Source of the DNA: Anaeromyces robustus
Lineage: Eukaryota > Neocallimastigomycota > Neocallimastigomycetes > Neocallimastigales > Neocallimastigaceae
Direction: 5' to 3'
Length of the DNA: 64,000 nucleotides
Assembly (NCBI GenBank): GCA_002104895.1
Contig: MCFG01000310.1
Location: 20,761 to 84,760 of the forward strand
Position numbers and translations under genes: made by a program. The notes under the pieces are model-generated. The model did no database searches. It was not told the origin of the DNA and worked only from the letters and a program-made list of their open reading frames with translations. This document shows positions 13,430 to 27,025 of the stretch, piece after piece (the stretch's first letter is position 1; each line of letters starts with the position of its first letter).

Positions 13430-13610
13430 TACAAATCCAATCAATTCTTCATTAAATGATCTTTGATTAATAAAGTATTTATTATTTCATTGTTAAGTAT
13501 ATTTTATATTCAATATTCAATGAAATAATGAAAAAAAAAAAAAAAAAACATACTCAAATTCGTATATATCATACTTTTCTAGTAAGGAATGAATAAAATT
13601 ATAATTAATA
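13430..13610 (-). pseudogene. Relic of a fourth receptor copy (exon 2 fragments)
   Basis: Two minus-strand pieces match exon 2 of the flanking receptors. The piece at 13551-13605 reads HSLLEKYDIYEFEY, to compare with DSLLKKKNKKYDIYFYDN in copy C. The piece at about 13433-13470 reads FNEELIGF followed by a GT donor, to compare with YKEKLIGL and its donor. They are in the right order and orientation between copies B and C. No leader exon, exon 3, exon 4 or seven-helix exon remains. This is the remnant of a lost tandem copy. Confidence 0.6.
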
Positions 13611-13832
13611 TTATATTAAAAGTTAATATTCATTAAAAAGAAAAATAACTAAATTTTTGCATAGTTTTTTTTTATTTTAAAAATATGTAATTTTTTCTAT
13701 TAATTTATATATATAAATTATAATATATATATATGAAATTTTTATATAATAATATTATATCTATTATAAAATTAATTATATTGAATATACATATACATAT
13801 ACATATATACATAGTAAACTCATTTCATTACA

Positions 13833-16547
13833 TTAAGTTAAATAATGATGATCAAGCATTTTTGAAATAATTGAATTTTTAGTTGAGAAATGTTCATTTC
13901 TAGTGCTATTGGTACTTTCAGCAACGCCATAGTTATTACTACAATTATCATAAGTACCGGTACCAACAAATGAAGATTCATTAATTTGACTTGATTTGAT
14001 TACAGAACTTGTAACACTTTCATTATTAATGAATCCTTTATTAACATTATTTATAAATGTAATTTTTAAATCCTTTTTCCTCAAAAATCCAATGATTAAT
14101 CTTATACCATATAACAATACATAATTGGATAGAGATAATGTAATAATAACAGATGATCGTATTGCAAAGTATCCAACATTATTATTAATATCAATAACAT
14201 TAAATAATATTAATAATATTAATAAAAGAATATCAATATAAAGTGTAAAAACTGTAAATCTAATATCATAAAATGATTTTTCAAGATTCCATTCTGTAAA
14301 TATAAAAATTAACAATATAAAGATCATTATTAATTTATACCCTATCTCTACTCCTAATATTATTATACTATATAAATTTTCTATTTTACATTTTTGGAAA
14401 TTCTGTCCTTCACTAATTATTACATATTCAATTTCGTATTTACTAATATTAAATAAACCATTTAATAAAACTTCAATTAATAGAAAAATCAATATATATA
14501 TGTATTGATGTCTTTGAACCCATTCTGTAAAATTATTTTCACCAGGAAAATTAGATATCAATCTATGTAAAATTGGAATATAATTTAAACTTAAACCAAA
14601 GGAAATTAATATTATCATATTTTTACATTTTCTTTCTGTAATAATTCCGAAATTAGCATATACTGAACTTAATATAATAATTAATCCAATTGCTAATAAA
14701 AACCATAAATCAGTTGATAAATATTTAAAGAATGGATTGAAATTTTCCCTAAACAAAAATATTAATGATAATACAATTATCATTGCTATTACTAAAACGA
14801 CAATACCAAAGATTAATCCAACACCAGAATTTTCTGAATTCATCATTATATAATATATTCTTGTTAAATCATCCACTTTTTTCAATACTTCTTTCGCCGT
14901 CTCATCGCCATATAAATATTTATAAATAATATCTTGAAATTTACTGGCGTACTTATCAAAATCTTCAGTAGTTCTATTTACCGGTCTCGCAATAGGTTGA
15001 AAACTATTAAAAAGGTCACAATCCGTGATTGCACATACATCTTTATCTTGAAATAAAGTTTTTATTCCTGTCACTACTTGATGCCTTAGTAAATATTTTT
15101 TTTGTATTTCTTTTGAAACTATATATTCAAATGCTTTTATTGCTGCTCCTTTTTTTTCATCTGATATAAAATCAATAATACCAACATTAAATCCAGTAAA
15201 AGAAGAAGCTGAAATGCCTTCTTTAACTCCTGGCAAACGCATCATTTTATATGCACTATTTATAAATGAATCTGGTAAAATAAAATATTTAATAAATATG
15301 CCATTACCATTATATAATGTCATAACTGTAAAATCATCATTTAAAGAAAACAGAGTATCTAAAATAATTAATTTTATTTATTAATTTATTTATTTATTAA
15401 AAAAAAACATTCATATATTATTTATATATATTATTTATATAACTTTTACTAACCTGAAGATATTTTATTTTTTATTACTTTCATCATTTCTAAGGCGTCA
15501 ACTGCTGTTTGACTTTCTAGATCAGGAAATGGTGAATTAACTGAATCTCTAAATGAATAAATAAATTCGTAAATTGAGCATATTCCTACAGCGGTATCTT
15601 TATAATTGAAATAATATATTAAATATATTGATTATCTTATTTACATATATATATATGTATTTCTTTCTTTATGAATTACTTCTTAATAGTTAATTAATTA
15701 ATTAATTAATTATAATAATATGTTACATTAATAAATATTTACCTGGAAATAAACCATTATAACCCACTAAATCTGTATTATTTAATTCCCTCTCTTTATC
15801 TAAAATATATCTACTGGTATCTATTAACTCTTCCCATGTTGTTGGTTCTCTTTTATCGTACCTCTCTAAAAGCTTGTGATTTGCATAAATAACAGAGTAT
15901 TGAAGTGTAACAGGCTTAAATTTACATTAATAAGTATATATAATGATTAATTAAAGAAGTTATAAATAATTTATTCTAAATATCTTCTATCTATTAATAT
16001 AAATATATATAAATCTTACTAATCCAATTAATTTTTCTTTATAATAGCATGTTTGATCAAGAATTTCTTGGTTATAAATATCAATAAGATCTTTAGGTAA
16101 ATATTTTTTTAAGTCTAAAAAATATTTTCCAAATTTTTGTGTATATATATTATCATAAAAATATATATCATATTTTTTATTTTTCTTTTTAAGGAGTGAA
16201 TCTACAAATGCCCCATAGTCATGAAAATTTGATGTAGAATTAGCATTTGATAAAAGGTTTAAGTCTAAATGTATATCCAAATTATTTTTTTTAGAATATT
16301 CATTAAAATCATCAACAACAGATGTATATATTTGATAGCTTACATCAGTAATATATCCTAATGCATTGATAGTAATAGAATTTACCTTAACAGTATCTTT
16401 TCCCAAAATAAATTATTAAATTATTATTATATATAATATAAAATAATTAATGTTTATTGTTGAAACATGTAATAATTATATATAATTTTTTCAATAAATA
16501 CTTCTATATAAATATAATAAAAATATTAAAATTTTCAATATTATCAT
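13833..16547 (-). CDS. Class C GPCR-like receptor with bacterial-type solute-binding domain (copy C)
   Basis: Five exons: 16502-16547, 16020-16396, 15743-15914, 15454-15597 and 13833-15358, giving 754 residues with consistent phases. Exons 1, 3 and 4 are the same length as in copy A (46, 172, 144 nt). The leader begins MIILKILIFLLYLYR, nearly identical to copy A. The solute-binding half includes YDIYFYDNIYTQKFG and the EGISASSFTGFNVGI stretch shared by all copies. Seven helices follow, with a Cys in the loop before helix 5 (NFQKCK) and the WNL at the end of helix 5. The tail is Ser/Thr/Asn-rich and ends DHHYLT. The function is inferred as a surface receptor for an extracellular solute with G-protein output. 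It is the most upstream of the tandem set and has no frame break. Confidence 0.86.
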
Positions 16548-17357
16548 TCTTATATATTCTGTCTATATATTTTCACCTTTATGAAAAAATAAAAAAAAAT
16601 TGTCAAAAAAAAAAAAATAAAAAATAAAATAAAATATAAAAAAATAAAATAAAATAAAAATAAAGAAAATAAAATAAAAATAAAGAAAATAATATATATT
16701 ATAATAAATATAATTGAGGAAAAAATAAAATAAGATTTTAAGAAAATAAGTTTATGGATAAAGAATACTTTTTAGTTAAAAAAAAAAATAAATTCTTACA
16801 TTAATAAATTATAATAATTGGACTATTATAAAGTATTTCAAACTTTAAGACTTAAAGTTTTTTTAATATTTTATAATAATCGAATTATAATAATTCATTA
16901 AAGTTACTATATTAAAAAAAGCATAATAAATAAAAAAGTGTATGATATCTAATAATAATTTTATTTTTTTTGTTTTTAAAAAAAATATAAAATTTACTTT
17001 TTAAATAATATAAAATGAAAAAATGTAGAAATATATTTATGTATATAGAATCTGTCATATTTTAATAAAATTAAAAAATCATAAATTATTCAAATGGAAT
17101 CACTTCTTTTTTTACATGGTAGGGTTTTTTAATGATATTAATTATTATTATAAAAGGTACTATATATCATTTTGCATAGTTTATAATACTTTTATCTAAA
17201 ATTTAAATTTCTATGTTTAAAATATTATTCATCTTAGAGAATTATTTAGTTGTATTATAATTAAAATTATAATAATTAATATTTCTTTTCTATATATATA
17301 TATAGTTTTTTTATTTTTATTTTTATTTATTAAACATTTTAATTTTTTACAATTATC

Positions 17358-17389
<32 letters not shown>

Positions 17390-17729
17390 ATTCTTATATT
17401 TTAATTATAGTATTTTAAATATTATAAAACATAATCGCAATTATAATTATAATTATTATTATTATAATTTTTATTAATATTATAATTGAAAATTTTTTAA
17501 TTATATAAATAAATATATATAAAAGATTAAATATATAAATTATTATAACCCTTTATTTCCCTTCAAAAAAAAAAAATAATACAAATATTATATACTTTTT
17601 TTTTTTTATTTTAACACTGATAAAATAACACTATTGAGATTTAAACTATTTTTAATAGATTTTTTTTAATAAATATATGATTTATATTATATGTAAAAAT
17701 ATTATAATTATTTAATTTTATTTACATAT

Positions 17730-17790
<61 letters not shown>

Positions 17791-17806
17791 CATTTTTTCA
17801 ATTAAT
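16548..17806. other. AT-rich spacer with a 56-base poly-T run
   Basis: Non-coding. It contains A-rich (AAAAT)n-like DNA at 16600-16690 and an uninterrupted T run at 17732-17787, which lies 19 nt past the KHA1 stop and so is a poly-A tract on that gene's sense strand. Confidence 0.7.
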
Positions 17807-18492
17807 CTATTTATAATTTTGACCAAATTCATCTTCTTCATCATAAATAGTTTCATGATCTTTATGTACAGTTCTAAATACCATAATACTTGAAAGTACT
17901 TCATGTTTTAATGCCATTAAATTACCACCTAATTCACCTAATAATATTTGTTGACGACGTCTAAAACCTTTTAAATCAACATTATTTTCTTCATTATTTG
18001 AAGTACTAGTATGTTGAGAATGAATACTAATTGGAAGTGAAGATCTTGAATTATTATTACGACGATAGAATAAATTAGATAATGGATTAGAAGTTGATGA
18101 ACTTGCTGGTATTTGAGCTGAAGCAGCTGTACCACTTTGTTCAGTTTGTTGATTAGAATGTATATTATTAAGAATATTCTGAATAGTAGGTTTCATATTG
18201 TGATGATGACGATAAGCTCCTGTACGACCAATAATAATTAAATCATGTTTACCATATTCAGTACATTTTTTAATAGCTAATTTTACAGGATCTGTAGTTT
18301 CTACTTCTTCAAATATAATATTTTCAATTGTATTACCATCATCTATAATATTATCTTCATTAACAGGTAATAATGGAGGTTTACTATCTAAAGAAATACC
18401 TGAAGATGTAAATGAAACTTGAGTTTCATTACTATCATCACCATCATCATCAGTGTATGATTTTTGTTCTTGTTCTTGTTCTTGTTCTTGTA

Positions 18493-18537
<45 letters not shown>

Positions 18538-21500
18538 GACGTTGTTGTTCAAGTAATTCTTTTTCTTTTTCTTGATTTGCTATTTTAGCATTAACAGTTT
18601 CTCTTGATTTAGCCAATAATCCAGGTAATATTCTTTTTGGTTTTTCATTAGTAATATCTGTTTCACTATCATATTGTTCTTTATCACTACCACCACTACT
18701 GTTATAATCTTTATTAATTTTTTCTTTTCTTTTTTCTTTTTCTTTTTTGAAAAGTCCACCTTTTTTTATTTTTGATTGTTTTTTACCTTTGTCTTTAATA
18801 TTGGTATTATTATCTTTATCTGTTATATCACGATGATTTTCATCATTATCTGATTTTATTTTTATACCATATTTCCTAGCATCCTTTTCGTTAAATTGAC
18901 CTGCAATAAGTGCTTCTAAAGTAATTCTTCCTTTTGCTTCTATATATTGATTAACTTGATTGATAAATTCATCATCTTTTTTAGTTTCTTCATCATCTGG
19001 AAGCATATAAATCATATTACTAAAATTAGAATTAACAGATTTAACAGTATTCACTGTATTTTGGTTTTCTTCTTCATTTAATTGAATATCTATTTTACGA
19101 ATACGTAAGATATGAACATCAATTTCTTTAGAAGCTGAAAGTTTAATAACAAATTTTAAAGCTTCACGGTCATCTGGACCACCCATAAACGGTATAAAGA
19201 CTTTTGGTTTTTCATCATCATATTCAACATTAGAATTATTATTATAATCTCTTTTATTAAATAATGGATGATCTATATTATTATTAATATTATTAATATA
19301 TTCATGGAAATGACCAAATCCATGATCAATAAAAGCAGCAACAGCAGTTCTTTTGGTATTATTATAAACATCAGCAATTAAATCTTTATGGTGACCAGAA
19401 GACCAAACTTCTAACCAATTTTCTAATGTTCTTTGACGCGTTTCTAAATCTAATGGAACCCAAGGTAAAATTACTAAATCAGCCTTAGAACGTTTAGCTG
19501 TTTGAATAATATAATCTGGATATTCTGTAATTTTTGCTGCTGCTAATTGCCAATTAATAGGTATTTTATTGACAGAAATAGATTGGAAGAAACTATAAAT
19601 AGGATCACGTCTTATAGCTCCAGAATCAGCCATCATTAAGAAGGTAGAAGTACGTTCATCTAATTGAGTAAGACGTAATGCAGTAACATTGAATTGAATT
19701 TGCATTTGACGAATTTCATGTTGATTATAATATGGATAAATAATTTGTAAAATATTTAACATTGGAGAAACAAAGTTTATGTTGAATAAACACATAACAA
19801 CATTATAATCTGGTTTCATTTTTAAGGTTTCTTTTATTTCTTCTAATTTCATTTCTTCATCTGATTTTTCGGATAATTCATTATCATCTGAATTTGGATG
19901 ATACATTGCAGCTACAGTTGGTGTTGTAATCAATGTAGTAACAATTGCCATAACAACCATAATTACAAAAACTCTGTCATCAATGACACCAGCTTCACGA
20001 CCCATATTTAATACAATTAATTCTACAAGACCTTTAGTATTCATCAATACCCCTAAAGTTAAAGATTCACGCCAAGTTAACTTACAGAAACGAGCTGCAA
20101 TGGCACTAAATACAATTTTACCAAAGCAAGCCATAAATATTACTAATATAAGCATACCCCAAACAGACCATGAATCCAAAGCAGAAAGTTTAGTTTGTAG
20201 ACCGGAATAAGCAAAATATAATGGTACAAATAAAACAGATATGATATCTTCAATTTTTTCAGTTAACTTTATAGCAAAACCACTTTCATTTGGAATAATT
20301 AAGCCAGTTAAAAACGCTCCAAAAATTGAATGAATACCAATAGCTTCTGTAATCCATGAAGATGCCAAAATTAATGCAAAAGTAAAAAATATCATAAAAA
20401 CGTTTAAATCTTCACGAATAGAAGAAAGATGCATTAACTTTTTAACAATTTTTTTAACTACAGTCATCATAAAAATAGCAAATGCAAATCCAACAATTAA
20501 AATATAAACACAAGTGATGGGTGAAGAACTTGAATTAACAATACTAATAACTAAAGCTAAGAAAACCCAAGATGCAGCATCACCTACAGCAGCAGCTGAA
20601 ATAGCAGTCATACCAACTTTTGTCATTAATAATTTTCTATCTGTTAAAATACGTGCTAATACAGGAAAAGCTGTAATTGACATACTTACACCAATGAAAA
20701 GCATAAATGATGTAAATGGTACATCATCAGATGAAAATTTATTATAAAGAAGAACACTTGCAATAATACTTAATGCAAATGGAAATACTATACCAGTAGC
20801 ACTATATAATATTAAAAAAATGTTAACAAATATATAAGTATATTAACTATATACATATAATACATATAATAATAAATATATAAATATAATTATTGTTATT
20901 ATTTTTACCTAATAATCAATGACTCCTTCATGTGAGCTTTCATTAATTTTGTATCTAATTCTAAACCAACTAAAAACATAAAGAAAATTAATCCAAATTC
21001 TGAAAATGCTTTTAATACAGGCATGGATGCTTCTGGAAATATAGTATCTGACCATGCTTTCCAATTTCCAAGAACTAAATATATATAAATGTAATAATAA
21101 TAAATTACATGTTATTTTATTTATTCTACTTTATTTAATGATCAAAATTTATTTAAGATTTATTATTATTATTTTTTTCTTTTTTTTTTCTTTCTTACCT
21201 GACGGTCCTAAAACAATACCAGTCAATACTTCAGCAATAACTCTGTATTATTTAATTAAAAAATAATATAATAAGAAATTAGAAAAAAGAAATCTTTTTT
21301 TTTTTAAAAAAAGAAAAAAAAACTTTGAATCTACCTAGGTTGTTTTAATCGAACTAAAACAATACTAAGGATACGAGTCATAAAAATTACAACTAAAATC
21401 TAATATTATTATGAGAAAATAAAAAGAAGTTTTTTTTTGTTTAATACATATATTAAATAAATAAATATTTCTTTGAAATGTATATATAAAATATATTTAT

Positions 21501-21596
21501 TATAATAATAATTATTACTTGAACCATAAGTAAAGATATGGCATTTTCTGGTTTAATTGGATTTTCACCAGCAAAAATTCCTCCAGATCCGGTCAT
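17807..21596 (-). CDS. KHA1: KHA1-type K+/H+ antiporter (CPA2 family)
   Basis: Five exons: 21519-21596, 21335-21399, 21199-21242, 20909-21074 and 17807-20801, giving 1115 residues. The N-terminus MTGSGGIFAGENPIKP and the KQPRVIAEVLTGIVLGPS, FFMFLVGLELD, SITAFPVLARIL and IFGAFLTGLIIPNE segments match the fungal Kha1 cation/proton antiporter. It has about 12 membrane helices over residues 27-430. The cytosolic half has the family's FIPFMGGPDDREALKFVIKL motif, a poly-Gln run coded at about 18485-18537, and long Lys/Glu- and Asn/Ser-rich low-complexity insertions. It should exchange K+ (or Na+) for H+ on an endomembrane, in yeast the Golgi. Introns are 92-124 nt with canonical ends. The start is set by the conserved N-terminal match. 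Confidence 0.92.
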
Positions 21597-21805
21597 ATTG
21601 AATTTCTTTTTTTTTTTTTTATTTTTTAATTTTTTTTTTCTTAATTATTACAAAAAAATATTATTAAATATTTATTGTTAATGCTTTTTTTTTTCTTTTT
21701 TCTTTTTTCTTTTTTCTTTAAATAGACTTTAGTATTATAATTATTATGTAATAATAAAATAATTATATATATAATTAATTAATATTTTTTTAGAAAAAAT
21801 AAAAT

Positions 21806-21810
<5 letters not shown>

Positions 21811-21847
<37 letters not shown>

Positions 21848-21876
21848 TTTTATTTTTTACCACAATTAGAAAATAA

Positions 21877-21920
<44 letters not shown>

Positions 21921-21949
21921 TTTTATTTTTTACCACAATTAGAAAATAA

Positions 21950-21980
<31 letters not shown>
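21811..21980. repeat. Poly-T blocks separated by a duplicated spacer
   Basis: A spacer reading TAATATTTTTATTTTTTACC then ACAATTAGAAAATAAAG occurs twice between T runs of roughly 20-35 bases, a tandem duplication of about 75 bp. Confidence 0.75.
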
Positions 21981-22309
21981 GAAAATTTAACTGATTTTTT
22001 TGTATATATAGAAAAAGCAAAATATTTTCAACTTAATTTAAATAAATATCTTAGTAAAATTTATCAAATTAAATTTAAATTAAATTATTAAATTATATTA
22101 AAATTAAGATATTTATTTTATTGATATGAATTTTTAATATTGGAATTTAAAATTGAAAAATAGAATTCTAATAAAAATAAACCGATAGAATCATATAATA
22201 ATTAATGAATTAATTATTTTTTATTATTAATGTAAAATAAAATATTTAATATTTTTAAATTTAAAATCTTGGTTTTTGAAATTTAATTATATATTTTTTT
22301 TATTATAAT

Positions 22310-22510
22310 ATTTATTGGTTTTTTGATTTTTGATTTTTGTTTTGGCTTTTGTTTTTGTTTCGTTTTTGTTTTTTAATTGGTTTGATTTTGGTTTTTTATT
22401 TGGTTTGATTCTAGTTTTTTATTTGGTTTGATTTTGGTTTTTTATTTGGTTTGATTTTGGTTTTTTTATTTGGTTTTGTTTTTTATTTGGTTTGTTTTGA
22501 TTTTGATTTT
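22310..22510. repeat. Degenerate TTTGGTTTGATTTTGG repeat
   Basis: A strand-asymmetric G/T stretch with TTTGGTTTGATTTTGG recurring about five times with small length changes. It lies about 0.8 kb upstream of KHA1 and has no coding potential. Confidence 0.7.
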
Positions 22511-23030
22511 TATGGTTTCTTCTTTTATATATATTTATATATCCTTTAATAATTTTTTATTAAAAATAAAAAAAAAAGAAGAAAAGAATAATAATAAAAA
22601 TAATAAATAAAAAATTAGTTAACTAATTCATAATTATTTAATATTGAAAAAAAATCTTAATGAATGTATGTGAAAATATATATATATTATATACTTTTTC
22701 TCACTTTTTCTTTTTATCTTATAACATTATTATTATAGCTTTAATAAAAAATAATAACTTTGTTTTATTATATATTAAATATAATTATTTATCTTTTATA
22801 TATCATATAAAAATTTTAAACATAACTATTATTATTAATATTATTATTAATTACTAAATTTTATTTTTCATTATTGTATATTTTCATATATATTATTAAA
22901 ATTTATTTGTACCTCTTTTATTATTTATATTTTATTTAATAATTTAACTTTTTATTATTATTATATTTACCAAAAAAATATATTTCAATTTATATTATAT
23001 ATATATTTTTAATAATTTATTAAAAATCAG

Positions 23031-23066
<36 letters not shown>

Positions 23067-23480
23067 AATTTAAAGTGTATTTATAGCCTGTCAATTATAT
23101 AATTAATGTAAATATGTAATTATGATTTAATTATTTTAATTACTTTGTATTATTTATTTATTTATGTATTTATGTATTTATTTATTATTTGTTTGTGGAA
23201 TATTTTTTTATAAAATTGTTTATATTTAATATATTAATATACAATATATATATTATTAATAAATATCTTTACACAATTAGCATGTTCTTAATATATTATC
23301 ATAAATATATATATTTAATTAGTTTATATTGATAATATATTATCTGTCTAATAATTATATCATAATTATAATTATTTAATTATTTAATTATTTAAATAAA
23401 ATTATTTAATTAAATTAAATAGTAATATATAATAATATATGTGAATATTATAACAATATATATTAAATTTAATTGAATGT

Positions 23481-23518
<38 letters not shown>

Positions 23519-25023
23519 AATAAATGGAATAATGGCTATAAAAGAAAAAAAAAAAGAAATAATGAAAAGAAATACTTTTAGAGTATATACTGAAAAAACT
23601 TTTTTATATATTAACTATAATAAAAAATTATGAATATAAAAGTATTATATCAGCAATTTATATTAATATTTTTTAGTTAGTCGTTTAAGTGTATATTGAA
23701 ATAATATTATATACATAAATACATAAAAAACAATTAAAATGATGAACTATATAATAAAAAAGTTGATTATTAATAAATATAATATGTAATAATTAGTTTA
23801 TTAAAATAATATTATTAAAATAATATCATTATAAAAAGGATTTATTATATTTAATTTTATTTTATTATTATTTTATTTTCATATGAAAAAAATTATTTGA
23901 TGATAACAATCCTTGGAAAAGAATATTGAACATATTATTATATTATTTATTAAAAAGTTAAATATAATAATTATTAAATATTGTAATAATTTAACTTGAT
24001 TTCCATTCTTAGAAATAACTATATTGGTGTAACAATTTAAAAATAATAATATTTTAAAATACTAATTACACTCATAAGAAAAAAAAGAATAAAATTTTAT
24101 TATAATAAAAAATATTTATATATTATATATATAATTTAAAAATAAAAATAATAAATAATAATGAATATATCAATGCGAATAGAATTTATATATTTTTAAT
24201 AAAAAAAAAGAAAAAAAAAGAAAAAACAATAATTGCTAATTATATCTATTTCTCCCTCTTAATAGAACTTTTAGTTAAGGGAGAGTAAAAAATACAATAA
24301 AACATATACAATAGGGAATGTATTTTTGAAAGTATATATATTTATATATATTTTTTCTTTTATTTAGGACTTTCTAATTTAATAAAAATATAAATTAATT
24401 ATCATTAATAAATATCTTTTTCTTTTATGATTGGAATATATATACATATATACATATATAATTTTAAGTATAAATATAAAAATTAAAAAGATTTATCTAA
24501 AAACATAATTAATAATATTTTGTCAATTATTAACAATAATAATCATTATATATATTCATATTCATATGAATATTTAATTTAATATTCTTTTTCATAATAA
24601 ATTAATATGTAAAAATTATATTTTATTTTGAAATTTCACTAAAAAAAGTTAATTATATATTTTCGTTATAAATGAAAATCTTATGAAGATAATTGAGCAA
24701 ATAGAAATCTTTTTATATTTAAATAAATTATTTATTAATGGTTTATTGAAATCAAAAGAAGCCATTGAATAAAAACTTCAACTTCTTATGATTCTAGTTT
24801 TTTTTAAAAGATAGATCGTTATTAGACCTTCATGGAAAGATATTTTTTATTTCTTAGACACAAAAATTGATAATTTTATATCACTTTATAGAAATCACTT
24901 TCTTACATTTATATATATAATAGGATTCAAAGAAAAGTTTGTATTTTTCACTCTACATCAATCAATAATGTTATGATTTTATATACATAAACGTTTTAAA
25001 CGCTTTATTTATTGATTGTTTAT

Positions 25024-25113
25024 TTATTTATTCACTGAGTGTAGCATTTCGGCAATGTACATGAAATTTTTTGCATTGACAGGTCCTTTACGCCACATTT
25101 CATATTTTAAATT
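25024..25113 (-). pseudogene. Short coding-like fragment
   Basis: A minus-strand frame reads WRKGPVNAKNFMYIAEML and ends HSVNK-stop at 25024-25026. It lies in a patch of higher G+C than the surrounding DNA, and upstream the frame is open for only a few codons. AAATGTGGCGT occurs twice nearby. It could be the end of a dead gene or mobile element. Family not recognised. Confidence 0.25.
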
Positions 25114-25199
25114 TATATAAATATTTTTTGACGCCACATTTATATAAAAATTTTTTAAGAGAGTTTATATACTAGTACTTGTATATTAAAACATTTCTT

Positions 25200-25380
25200 A
25201 TTTATTTCATAATTTAAAGAATTATAAATATAAATTTTAAATTTCACTTAATATTTTATTTATTTCATAATTTAAAGAATTATAAATATAAATTTTAAAT
25301 TTCACTTAATATTTTTTTTATTTAATAATTTAAAGAATTATAAATATAAATTTTAAATTTCACATAATATTTTATTTATT
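25200..25380. repeat. 58-bp unit, three tandem copies
   Basis: TTTAAAGAATTATAAATATA recurs at 25213, 25271 and 25329 with near-identical flanks. Non-coding. Confidence 0.85.
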
Positions 25381-26153
25381 TCATAAGTTAAATAAAAAAA
25401 AAAAAGAAATATTAATAAAAAGAAGATACCACTAATAAATTGGTTTCATAAATCAATAATAAATAAAATATTGATTTTAATAATATAATAAATTTTTTAT
25501 TTATTTATTTTATAAGCCACAATATAATACATTTAAATAATACGTTATTTTAATGCGCGATACATTTACGAAATACATTTCCCATTTATTCATAAATTAA
25601 TTAATTAAATAATTAATTAATTAATTACTTTTACATAAAACTTTTACATAAAAACCTTAATTTAAAATTTTAAAATTTAAAAAATTTTCTGTTTTTTTTT
25701 ATTAAATACTATAAATTATATATTACAATATATTGTCAATATATTATATAATTATATTTATTATATTATAACATTTATAAAATATAAAATTTTAAAGAAT
25801 TTTTCTTTTTCCAAAAATTTTATTTTTTTTTAAAAAAGATTTATACACCACTTTTTTATATTAATATGAAAAAAATAAAATAATAATATATTATAAATTA
25901 ATTATTAATATATTATAAAAATAATAATAAAATTTTGTTTTAATATATTGCAATATATTATTAATAAAGTTTGATTCAATAATATATAATATAGAATATA
26001 ATATTAAATATAATTTTAAAACTCATACTAATAAAAATACTGTCAAAAAAAAACTAAATTATTATATTACTAACATATATTATAATATAATTATACATAT
26101 AAAAATTAAAATTTAACTTTATTTATTTGTATTGTCTTTTTATATTCTTTATT

Positions 26154-26197
26154 TATTGACTTTAAATATAGTTTCTAAACTATGTTAAAAGTCAATA
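26154..26197. repeat. Imperfect 20-bp hairpin
   Basis: TATTGACTTT at 26154-26163 pairs with AAAGTCAATA at 26188-26197, and TAGTTT pairs with AAACTA further in; only a few mismatches and a tiny loop. Possibly a foldback or terminator-like element, but no transcript is known here. Confidence 0.55.
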
Positions 26198-26857
26198 TAT
26201 AATGATAAAAAGAATTTATTATAAGATTAAGGAATAAAAAAAAAATATTATAAAAATTAAATAATATTTAATTTCTCTTGTTATTATCAATTATTATTGG
26301 CATAATTTATAATAGCAAGTGAAATTATATATGTTAGTATTGCGATTAGAATTTTTTTATATATAAAAAATATAAGATAAAAAATAATTGTATAATAATA
26401 TAGTGAGGGATAACTTTATAATAATAATATAATTTAATAATTCAATAAATAATTTAATTTCTTGGTTCATCTTATATGCATTTATTATTATATAATAATT
26501 TTTTATTTTTTTTTTAAAAAAAATATAAAATTAAAATTATTAATTTCATATGATTTTTTTTTCCAAAAAAAAAAAAAATATATTAATATAAAAAATAGAT
26601 AAATTTTTAATTTGTTAATATAAATAGTCCATATTTTTATTTGATATTACTTATTATTTATAATATATCAATATTATAATATTATAAATAATAATATTAA
26701 TTATAGATAACCAAATATAGTAAAAATCAAAAATATGTTAAGTAAAAAACCAAAAAAAAAAAAAAAAAAAAATTATTCAAGAATGGAAATTGGTGGAAAT
26801 TGTTTGGAAGTCACTGTCACATCATTATTTTATTATTATCTGACTAAAAGTAAATGA

Positions 26858-26860
26858 ATA

Positions 26861-26919
<59 letters not shown>

Positions 26920-26944
26920 CTAAATAACTAAATAAATAAATAAC

Positions 26945-27023
<79 letters not shown>

Positions 27024-27025
27024 AT
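26858..27025. repeat. (AAAT)n tetranucleotide tract
   Basis: About 165 bp of TAAATAAA repeats with a few AACT interruptions near 26917-26945. It yields a spurious open frame of Ile/Tyr/Leu/Phe on the minus strand that is not a gene. Confidence 0.9.

Noticed and set aside
19983-20747. Plus-strand frames opposite KHA1
   Set aside because: The minus strand is a conserved antiporter; the opposite frames have no family features.
24250-24290. Possible hairpin CTCCCTCTTAA...TTAAGGGAGAG
   Set aside because: The arms pair only with a bulge and few bases; it is too weak to list as a feature.
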